From positions 13,949,001 to 14,009,000 of the forward strand of contig NC_079875.1 of assembly GCF_029227915.1 (NCBI RefSeq): DNA of 60,000 bases. The letters are read 5' to 3'. Origin of the DNA: Hydractinia symbiolongicarpus. Lineage: Eukaryota; Cnidaria; Hydrozoa; Anthoathecata; Hydractiniidae. Positions 24,001 through 36,000 of this stretch are shown here, piece by piece. Each line of letters begins with the position of its first letter. The stretch's first letter is position 1. Both the position numbers and the translations under genes were made by a program. Under the pieces are notes generated by a model. The model saw nothing but the letters and a program-made list of their open reading frames with translations. It did not search any database and was not told the origin of the DNA.

Positions 24001-27000
24001 TGCATTACGGTATATGAAGAATGTCAAAAGTCTTTTAACAAGCCATATTATCTTGATGTAAAAAACGAAAGAACATCTAGCCGGGTTTTTTTACTTGACA
24101 TACTTTGTCAGATTTCCATGCGTTTTCCGGCAATCTAGAGGTGCTAATTTTCAAAACATTTCTCACGTGCAAAACTAATTTGTCCTCGAGAAGACACTAT
24201 ATTGAAGCCCCCTAAAAGGAAATTGCTTCTTAAGGCACTGGACCTAGACTGTTCTGTTAGGAATTTTATTTTTTGCATATGAATAATTTCTTGATGTATG
24301 TTAACCAAGAATTTCATTGTGAAATGAACTGTAATACATATTGGCAATTTTCTTTTAGAGTTATATTGATTCGCAAAGACAGTTTATAATGGCAACTGAA
24401 GATGAACAGAACATCATTCGAACATTATTGGCACAAACTGATACGTTTTACAAACAGACACAGGGAGTTTATGAGGTGTGTATTTTCAAAGTATCAGTTA
24501 TATTTAGTTCGAACCTCGTTGTCAAAATCGTCTAGATGAAATTGTTTGGATATAAAATGTTGATTTTATATCCAACCTCAGTTTTGACTTATATTCAACA
24601 GCTTATTGTATCCTTTTAGTTTTTTGTATTGATAAGTTTGTTTGACTTGCATTTTTATAGAGTGACAACACCTTATATTGAGACCTTCTTAAAATATTCT
24701 AAATAATCTCTAATTTGAACACAAAATATTGACTCCTTCTAAAAAGTTTTCAAAATGTCTATTCTGATATTCCTTTTTTTTAAGCAGTTATTTTTTATTG
24801 CTACATGTTGAAAAAAGATCAACCAATATGCATTTTAAGTGTTAGGTTAGGTTTGTTTTCTCCTAAAAAAATTTTGAAATCTCCTTCAATATAAATTCTG
24901 TCGGAGACTAAATTTATGTTTGTTTACATTAAAAGCTATCTTTATACTACCCTGTGTCATGTTATCAATTTAATGAAGCAGGTAAAAATAGGCAAATTAA
25001 GTTATAGAAACATTGTTTTCCTTGTCTAGTGCCTGCGTCTTGTAATTATTTGATAACCTCTTTTTTATAATATCTTGTTTTTTATCTTTAGCAAATTCGT
25101 ATGCACACCCAGACTATTACTGGTGGTATCGAAGTCATGTTTTTACCATATGTTCCGCAAAATAGCATTGTACGAGTGAATGTTTTACGGGGCTACCATC
25201 TTGTTCCTCGTGATTATCCATCATTAAAATCGGACCCATATTTTAAACTTTCAATATTTCCGAGATGGTTTAATCAAGGGCCTTTGGAATCAGCACCTAA
25301 AACAGGTTTGAATGTTTTTCCAGCTTGTTATATATATTTTTTGTGCAAAATTTTATTTTCGATTTATTTTTTTTGTTAACCCCTGTGTTGTTACAGTTGA
25401 TTCTTAGTATTGGTCAATGTAGCATTAAAGAAGTTTTAACACTGCGAAGAAGGGTCGATGGAAATACCATAATGTCCTAGTATTTCCTGCCTGGTCTTCC
25501 TGCAAAAAAATCTTTGCATTTATTGGTCCAAAATGTCAGGGGAGATTTCAAAGAGAATTATTGTTAAATGTGTTTTACAAGTTATTATATACAAGAACAC
25601 ACAAAAATGTATAATAAAACACACGAAGCTTTTTGTAAGTAAAAACCTTTACTTACAAAAAGCTTCGTGTGTTTTATTGTACATTTTTGTGTGTTCTTGT
25701 ATATAATAATTTTACTATGGCGAAGAAAACAATTTTGTCTTATAAATCTTTTTTCACAGTTACTGTTTTACATTCTGTTTTAATTTCTCAGCATTTTTCC
25801 AAATGTTTGCATAAACTTTCATATAAAAATACGATACGTTTTGAATTTAGCTACATTGGATCCAACTTGGGACTGGCCAATTGGCGGAACGTACACATTT
25901 TTTATCACACCAGAACAAATTCAAGTTACCAAACTTATTATTTCTCTTTACGATTACGATGCAGATAATTCTGATGATTTCATGGGTGAGGTTGTCATCA
26001 ATCTGGCTGACATCATGCCAATTAAAGACATGCAAAACACGTACACGCTGACTGCACAAGTGAGAGAACTTTCATTTTATTGTCTGCCATTTTGTTTACA
26101 CCTTTTCAAGCTTTAAACATTTTGGGCCAAGAAAGTAAACAAACCGAAAACCGAAACTCTTTAGGAACCGTATTTAGCGAGCAACGAAATATGTCCCTTC
26201 TTCTGCGTAGTTATCGTTGTCATTTTAATGTGATGTTGTTACCATATATACTAAAGAATTTTGATGTAGATACCTCTAGTAGCAAGTGTCTTCTGAAAGT
26301 AGGTACAGTTCGTGAAAACTGTTCTAGTTGGCTCTTTCCAATGGTAAATGTGTTTTTAGTTTAGGGTAATTCACAAAAGATCATGTTGGCTGTAAATTTA
26401 ACTTGTCCTTTCCTTCCCAAAAGATTAAAGAATTGCAAATAAATATGAATATATATTATTATATCTCTTTAATAATAGCCGTATTCCGTCTGTCTGTCTC
26501 TGCGCGGACCCCCCGCTGAGTTAGAAGAACGTGCTACGGAAGCACGAATATCAAATGCGATATATTTTATCCACTTTGTTGCGACGGGTAAATATAAAGG
26601 ATGGGCGAACCCATGGATTTTTCCACGGGCTAACGACTAGTTTTCTATGATATGTAACACTCTGTTTATTATTTCTTTAATATTAATTTAATTTACTTTT
26701 TTTATTTACTTTTTTAGCATTACACTGAGAGGTGGTCTTCAAGTTATCCTGGTGCTGGCGAAAATGGTTTGCTCGACCTTCAAAACATGTTGCGTCAACA
26801 AATAAATGTTGTGGAATCTTTACTCACTGAAGTCAATACAGTACATGCTACTGCTAAGTCGCACGCTAACAGCTTGCAAACACAGGCTCAACTGCTGACC
26901 AGGTTAGAGTTTGTTGGTTTTAAAGTTTACCTTTCTGTGTTTACTAATGAGCATGTTTCTGTCTAAAATGGATGAATAAGTCGCTAGCAATGGTTGGTTG

Positions 27001-30000
27001 ACGAAACAGTCGGTGACAATAGCAGGTAGTTGGAAGAAGGAATACTTTTGATCGCCCTTATAGAATAGGTCCATCCGTATCTAATACTATTGTAAAGGGA
27101 ATACTATTAGAAGGATTCTAAATTTTATACCAACGTCAGATCTCTTCAGCATCTAAAGGACACCAAACCTTAGGAATTAATTAGTGATAGAAAAATTGAA
27201 AGTTGCTGTGAAAATGAATTCCGAAATAACCAATTGTAATTTTCCACAGGCTATGTCCTTAAAAAGGTAATAATTTAAGTTTTTGTTTTAGTGAGTTTGA
27301 CAAGGCAAAACAATATGCTGCCAAAGCTGTGAACGCAGTCAACACATACAATGAAATATACCGACTGATCAATTCCTCGCTCGAGGCTGCTGTGGCAGCT
27401 AATACATCCGTACAATCCATTACAAAGATTGTAAGTGGTTATACTCTGATACTTGTCTAATGAAAGAGTGTAGTTAGTCTTGGAACGCAATATTGATAGT
27501 TAAATGACATTGTTTCAGCTCAATGGTATATCTGTCACCTCGTTTACTTCTCAAGCAAATGCTGAACTACTTGCAGCTCAACGGTTTTTAGCACAATCGA
27601 AACAACGGAATGTAACTTATGGATGTAAGCTCTTGTTTATTCGTTCGGTTGTTCGTTCTTTATTTTTTTATTTATTTATTTATTTATTGCTTTATTGTCT
27701 TTGATATTGTTGTGTTGTTGTTATTTTCTGCTCTCTTTTTTTGGTTTGTTTACTGATCTATAATAATGTTAATGGGTATCATTTAGCTTTAAACCTTCTC
27801 CTGCGATCTGAAACTCTTGGCAGTGCTGGCGTGCAGTCACCTCCAAGATCAATAATTCAAATCAATGGCATTGATTACCATCCACATCTCAATGGCCACA
27901 GTGTATTGTTGGTCAATTACAGAACGGGTGCTGTCGAGCAAGTTCAAAACTTTCGCACTGATATCAATCCCACTGCTGCTGTGATGTATGATAGATTCCT
28001 GCAACAAATACAAAGTAAAAGATTGTTTTAATCTTATACAATTTTATGAACTTTTGCATCAAATTTGTTTTAAAGATTCGTTTTTACATCCCTAACGACT
28101 CTTAAGACCATAACCACTGAACTATGCAGTCACACTGCATTGCACAGGCCACAAAAAGGAGGGGGCTACTTTTTGTCAGTCTTAATTATAGTGAAATCCG
28201 CTCAACCAACCAACGTTTTCACCTAAAAATCCCCTAAAAAATATTATCAGCAGTACTTCCAGGAGACCTATCATTTACAACCCTCACTAGCAGGACTTAA
28301 CCAGAAAAGCCTCAGTTCCTGAGCACAATGCTGCTCAACTAAGCCACTGCTGCCTAACAGGATAAAAAAAACTTTCAGTAATTCAAACGATCATGATAGG
28401 CGCAACATTGTAAGCATTAATAAAATGACGAAAAAATCTTGAGAGGGGGTGGGGTTTTTCACGATAATCCAAAATCTAGGATAAGTTTAAATAGTATCAT
28501 AGCTTTCGATGATTATTTTTTTATGTTTTAGCTGGAAAAGTTGTAATTATTGTCAAACAGGGATCTGGCAGCATAGCTACACAGTACCGCAACAATATCA
28601 TGAGCCGTCTGTTGGAACTCGGAGGACAAGCACCTTTCTTTAGTGGACATCGAGGCTCATATATACTTTTGGGTTATCGAAGACAAACTGGTGATATTGT
28701 TCCTTGGATTGCACAAGTGGCGAAACTAGAAGGTGCAGGAGCATCGGAACTGCGACGCACAGTCCAGCTAAAGTGTATGTAGATTCGAATTGTGGGGTTG
28801 GCTTGATTTTCTGTGCCTGTATATTAAATTCAATTATACCTATTTTCTTATAAGATAAACCTTCGTGAGTCAATTCAGAAATTCAAGTAAATTTTGACTT
28901 CATCACTCCCCCTCCACGGTCTCAATGTTGTGAATTCAAAACATTTGCCAAGGAAGTGCAAGTCCAGGTTCCCTCTCCCCTCTGCTTTCCCAGCATCCTT
29001 GATAAGGGAGGGGCGGAGGTAATCATAGAGGTTTTGTTATGGGAGTTTGACTGTCACTTCATCTGTTCCTGAAAAAAGGGTCCGTTTTGGTTGTATAGAA
29101 GTGCTTATCATAAGAAGGTTTCGTTTGTATAAGCTATATAAAAATTCTCTTGTCACTTGTTCTTTTGCTGGTTTTTTACTTGAAACGATCACGTGTTTGC
29201 TTGCTAAGTCAGATTATTGTATCAATCAAAACAAGGTTTAGTTTTCATCATATTTGTCATATGATCTTCGTGTCGTTTGATACTAAGGTGTTGTGTTTTT
29301 CTAATTCTTGTTTTTGCACTTATTTATATTCGACCACTTCAAGCTGGCTGTTGTTTAAAAAAATTGATTCGTTTTTTAAAAACTTTCAGCCTCGTGGTGC
29401 CTATAAAAAAAATGGCTATCGAATTAAATTTAGTTGGTCTTCAACACACGCTTTATTTGGATAAGTTTTCTATTCCTTAGCTTGATTTAGATGTGTTTTT
29501 ATTCCTAGCGACGCTGCAACAACTTCTATATACAGCCAACACAACCTTCCATGCTGCTCTCCCTCAGTGGAACGAAATCAATCGTCTGTTCCCTGTTTTA
29601 AAAGTCAGCGTTGCTACTCTTCTGCAGGAATCGTCAACGGGTAAGATATTTACCGAACTAGTTCTTTTGCCGTGGATACTTCAGGCCTGTTAAAAATTTT
29701 GTTATGAGTCTGTTTCCATGGTGATTCATCGGTTAGCAGGTAGTCAGGAAGAAAACATGATTTTCTTTTACTTCACATATCCTTACCAACTTTTCCAAAG
29801 TCATTTTTTAACCTCTTTATGTTCCACCGTTTTAGCCTTTTTCAGGTTCGAAAATCTCTTATAATAATACGCTAAGTGTGTCTGTCTGTCACTTTTGCAA
29901 AGTGGATTACATTCTTCAAAATTTTCTTTAACAAATTCTATAAAACATCGCCTATAAAATTGTTCTGTAATGTACCAAACTTTACCGATAAAATAGTATT

Positions 30001-33000
30001 GACGTCAAAGGAAAGTTAATTAAGATTAGTGAAGCCATTACAATGCACTTAAAACTTTGAGGCCAAATAACTTGGAAACGAGGTGGTGACGTCAATGTTT
30101 TTTCACCGCGTGGGTAACTAGGGACCACCTAGGATCAATTTGGGTAATTTTCCCAAACCCGGATCCCCGAATCCGTTTCGGAATGGACGGGTTGATGACG
30201 TCATTAAAAAACCTTTAAACCCTAATATCTCTGCAACCGTTTGTCAAAAGTACATGATCCTATACATTTTCTTGCTCAGCGTTTCAAGATCTATACGATG
30301 AAGGCAACAGGCATACACATTTCTGAAAAAAACATTTTGTGTTCTGACATGTCTCTGCTGACGTCATCAAAATTATAATGACGGTTGTTTTTCTCTGTTA
30401 TCCTGCCTAATTGGATTTTTCCACGGGCCTTATCGACTAGTCTATATAATAATACGCCAGTTCCGTGTCTCTGTGACAGGCAAAGTGGATGTCTTCATTT
30501 TCCTTTGATATTGCCGAAAAATGCATGTCTAATATGGTAAATATTCAGACATTACGGCGCGACGTCAATAACACCACTTTAACGTCAATATCCTATATTA
30601 AATTAATAAAGCCATTACAGTGCACCTAAAACTTTGAGGCCAAATAACTTGGAAACGAGGTGGTAACGTCAATGATTTTTCACTGCATGGGTAACTAGGG
30701 ACCACCTTGGACCAATTTGGGTAAGTTTCCCAAACCTGGGTCCCCGAATCCGTTTTGGAATGGACGGGTTGATGACGTCATCGAAAAACCTTCAAATCCT
30801 AATATCTCTGCAACCGTTTGTCAAAGATATATGATCCTATACATTTTCTTGATCATCGTTTCAAGACCTATACAATGAAGGCAGCAGGTATACAAATTTC
30901 TAAAAAAAAGATTTGTGGGGTTTGACTGGCCATTGCTGACATCAGCAAAATGTTAAAACCCTTATGTCTCATTAACTGCTTATCAAAAAGATATGATCAT
31001 ATACATTTTCTTGGTCAGCGTTTTAACATCTGCATAGTACAGGCAACAAATAAACTAAATTTCGCCAAATATTTTTGTAATTGCACTGCTGACGTCAGCA
31101 AAAAATCTAAAATAACCTACTTTTCCATTGTCCTTCTGCCTAAGTGGATTTTTCCACGGGCCTTATCGACTAGTCTCTTATAATAATACAGAGCTTCTGT
31201 CTGTGACTTTTGCAAAGTGGATAAAATATAAAATACATATACATACATAAAACGGTTCTGTAATTTATCAAACTTTAACGGTAAACAATATTAACGTCAA
31301 AGGAAAGTATATAAACATAAGTGAAGCCATTACAGTGCACTTAAAACTTTGAGGCCAAATAACTTGGAAACGAAGTGGTGACGTCAATAATTTTTCACCG
31401 CGTGGGTAACTAGGGACAATCTGGGACCAATTTGGGTAAGTTTCCCAAACCTGGGTCCACGAATCCGTTTCGGAATGGGCGGGTTGATGACGTCATGAAA
31501 AAACCTTCAAACCCTAATATCTCTGCAACCATTTATCAAAAGTACATGATCCTATACATTTTCTTGATCAGCGTTTCAAGATCTATGCGATGAAGGCAAC
31601 ATGTATACAAATTTCTAAAATAAAATTTTAGGTTTTGACGGGCCATTGCTGACGTCGGCAAACTTTTAAAACCCTTACATTTTATTAATCGCTCATCAAA
31701 ACCACACGATTATATACATTTTCTTGATCAGCTGTGTAAGCTCTACACAATGGAGGAAACATGAAAACAAGTTTCTCAATTTATTTATTGTGTATTTGCA
31801 CTGCTGACATCAGCAAATAATCTAAAACAACCTATTTTTCCATTGTCGTTCTGCCTAAGTGGATTACTCCACGGGCCCTATCGACTAGTCTATATAATAA
31901 TACGCCAGTTCCGTGTCTCTGTGACAGGCAAAGTGGATGTCTTCATTTTCCTTTGATATTGCCGAAAAATTCATGTCTAATATGGTAAATATTCAGACAT
32001 TACGGCGCGACGTCAATAACACCACTTTAACGTCAATATCCTATATTAAATTAATGAAGCCATTACAGTGCACCTAAAACTTTGAGGCTAAATAACTTGG
32101 AAACGAGTTGGTGACGTCAATGATTTTTCACCGCGTGGGTAACTAGGGACCACCTTGGACCAATTTGGGTAAGTTTCCTAAACCTGGGTCCCCGAATCCG
32201 TTTTGGAATGGACGGGTTGATGACGTCATCAAAAAATCTTTAAACCCTAATATCTCTGCAACCGTTTGTCAAAGATATATGATCCTATACATTTTCTTGA
32301 TCATCGTTTCAAGGTCTATACGATGAAGGTAACAGGGATATAAATTTCTGAAAAATTTTTTTTGCGTTTTAACGGGCCATTGCTGACGTCAGCAAAATTT
32401 TAAAACCCTTTTATGTCTTTTGTTGTTCGTAGAAAAGTTATGATCCTATATTATTTTGATCAGCGTTTCAACCTCTACACGTTACAGGCAACGAATAAAC
32501 TAAATTTCGCCAATTTTTTTTTTTTTTTGGATTTGCAATGCTGACGACAGCAAACCAACATTTTCAATGTCCTATTGCCTAAGTGCATTTCTCCACGGGT
32601 CTTTATCGACTAGTCTATGTAATAATACGCTAAGAGTGTCTGTGTGTCTGTGACAGGCAAAGTGGATGTCTTCATTTTCCTTTGATGTTGCCGAAAAATG
32701 CAACTCTAATATGTCAAATTTTCTGACGTTACGGAGCGACGAAAATAACACTACTTTAACGTCAATATCCTATATTAAATTAATGAAGCCATCACAGTGC
32801 ACCTAAAACTTTGAGGCCAAATAACTAGGAAACGAGGTGGTGACGTCAATGATTTTTCACCGCGTGGGTAACTAGGGACCACCTAGGACCAATTTGGGTT
32901 ATTTTCCCAAACCTGGGTCCCCGAATCCGTTTCGGAATGGACGGGTTGATGACGTCATCAAAAAATCTTCAAACCTTAATATTTCTGAAACTGTTTGTCA

Positions 33001-36000
33001 AAAGTACATAATCCTATACATTTTCTTGATCAGCTTTTCAAGATCTATACAATAATCTATACATTAGATATATAAAATTCTGGAAAAAAATTTTATGTGT
33101 GATTGCGGGTCTTTGCTGACATCAGCCAAATTTTTAAACCCTTATATTTCCTTATACGTTCGTCGAAAATCCATGATCCTATACATTTTTCTCATGAGGG
33201 TTTTAGCCTCTACACATTACAGGCAACCAATAAACTAAACTTCGCTAATTCTTTTTTGTATCTGCACTGCTGACGTCAGCAAAAAGTCTAAAATAATCAA
33301 TTTTTACATTGTCCTCCTGCCTAAGTGGATTTTTCCACGGGCTTTATCGACTAGTCTCTATAATAATACGCCAGTTCTGTCTGTCTGTGACTTTTGCAAA
33401 GACGATATTTTTTACCACTCGAATGCGCGAGTTTTTCGAGTTCTTTTGTCAATATCTTTTAACGTCAATATCTTATATATTAAATTAATGAAGCCATTAC
33501 AGTGCTCTTAAAACTTTGAGGCCAAATAACTTGGAAACGAGTTGGTGACGTCAATGATTTTTCACCGCGTGGGTAACTAGGGACCACCTGGGACCAATTT
33601 GGGTAAGTTCCCCAAACCTAGGTCCCCAAATCCGTTTTGGACTGGACGGTTTGATGACGTCATCAAAAAATCTTCAAACTCTAATATCTCTGCAACCGTT
33701 TGTCAAAAGTACATGATCCTGTACATTTTCTTGATCAGCATTTCAAGATCTATGCGATGAAAGCAACATGTATACAAATTTCTAAGAAATTATTTTAGTA
33801 TTTTAGCAAGTCTTTGCTGACGTCAGCAAACTTTTTAAACCCTTTATATCTCATTAACTGCTCATCAAAAGAACATGATCATATACATTTTCCGGATCAG
33901 CAGTTTAAGATCTACACAATAGAGGCAACGTGAAAACAAGCTTCTGAATTATTTTTTGTGGATGGGTTGCTGACGTCATCAAAATTCAAATAAGGCTTCT
34001 TTTTCATTTTTATACTGCCTCAGTGGATTTTTCCACGGGCCTTATCGACTAGTATATAATAATACGCCAGTTCTGTCTGTCTGTCACTTTTGCAAAGTTG
34101 ATAAAATTTCTTTGATAAAGTCTATAAAACATCGCCTATAAATTTGTTCTGTAAATTAGCAAACTTTGACGTTAAAGCAATATTGACGTCAAAGGAAAGT
34201 ATATTAAGATTAGTGAAGCCATTGCATTGCACTTTTAAATTTAAGGCTTAATAACTTGGAAACGGGTGGAAATAACTAACGTCATCTCCTGTGTGGGTAA
34301 CTAGGGACTACCTGGGACCAATTTGGGTAGGTTTTCCAAACCTAGGTCAGCGAATCCGTTTCGGAATGGACAGGTTAATGACGTCATCAAAAAACCTTTA
34401 AACCCTAATATCTCTGCATCCGTTTGTCTCAAGTACACGATCCTATACATTTTCTTGATCAGCGTTTCAAGATCTATACGATGAAGGCAATAGGTACACA
34501 AATTTCTTGAAAATAAATTTTTGGGTTTGACAGGCCATTGCTGACGTCAACAAAATTTTTAACACCTTATATCTCCTTTGTCGAATACATATGATCCTAT
34601 ACATTATTGTGATCAGCGTTTTAACCTTTACACGTTATAGGCAACGAATAAACTAAACTTGGCCAATTTTTTTTGTACCTGCACTGTTGACGTCAGCAAA
34701 AAATCTGAAACAACCTATTTTTCCATTGTCCTTCTGCCTAAGTGGATTTCTCCACGGGCTTTATCGACTAGTATATTATATATTTTTGACGTCATCTTGG
34801 ACTTCATGACGTAATCCAACTTTTTATTTAAATTTTTCTCCAATGTGCTAACAAATATTTGTGCCAATTTTTATAATAAGATGTCTCCTTCGTCCTTTTC
34901 GAAGACGAGAAGGCCGGCCTTTCAGTGCTGCCAAAAAGCCTAGCCTGAATAGGATTAGGCCTATTTGTATTTCCGTATTGTACATCAGAAACATAGTCTT
35001 TTCAGTATCAGAATCCCGTTTTGTTGTTGTTTTTATCCGTTTTTAGATTTATATCCCTCTATAATAGCTTGTTGAATAAATTTTCATTTTTGACTGTTAT
35101 CCCGATTTATAACTATCCAAACGATCTTTCAAGAAGCCTACCCTCCGTGTGTATCATTTTTTAGCTTATCTGCTTAGACATTATAGGGAAAGTAACGCGA
35201 CAAAAGTTGTCGAAACCAGTTGTGCGATAACAACGCAATCGAAAAAGTTGCTCGTTTTCGCATGCGCTTTTCCGCTGTAACAGTTGCAATTTTGATAGCA
35301 TAACCTAGACAAACATTACATTTCGAGCCCGGCGGTGGAGTGTGCAAGTAAACATTAAACCTTCTAGCACGTTCAGTCACGTGTCTAACGTTTCACATTT
35401 CCTTCGTGTAGCTTCAGTCGTCCAAGCAGCTTTGGAAGCCGCAAATGTCGTCATCTCGCAAGCTGTTTCGTCAGCGTCGCAAGTGTTACGAGAAACGCAA
35501 AATCTTCTCAACAACGTGAATGATTTGACTTCGAAATACAACTACCTCGTGTCATCTTCAGCCAACATTACCAGCACACTGAACGCGGGACAGACAGTTG
35601 GTAAGTTTGAAATAGTCAGCAAATCATGTTGCGCGATTTTTATGTAAGCCAATCAAATCTGTGTTTTGTAAGGATTAGTACCAAAGATTTTCTTAGCTAA
35701 TTAGCTAATTTGAAGGTAATGAAAAAAATAAGAAATGACAAACTTACATTAAGATCTCGTTTTTTACTAAAAGAGAAATGACCGAACAGAACATTAGTTT
35801 TTCCTAATTGAAAATAAATCCATAATTAATTTTGACCTCACATGTTTTGAATAAGAAAGTCTTTTTAAGCTATTTTTTAATAATGAATGATTTATACATT
35901 TTCTTTTTCTCTCGCGCGCATCCTGAAGTTCGTGCATTTTTGTGCTCTTGGTGAATTTTAGTATAGGTGTATCCACATTACCCTTTTTATAACACAACAT

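Noticed and set aside
25092-28774. Possibility that C2 and ILEI exons belong to a separate gene inside laminin
   Set aside because: No start or stop codon bounds them; splice sites and phases link them on both sides to laminin coil exons on the same strand.
29047-29480. Three overlapping + strand ORFs between exons 34 and 35
   Set aside because: Intronic, no domain, and inconsistent with the laminin phases.
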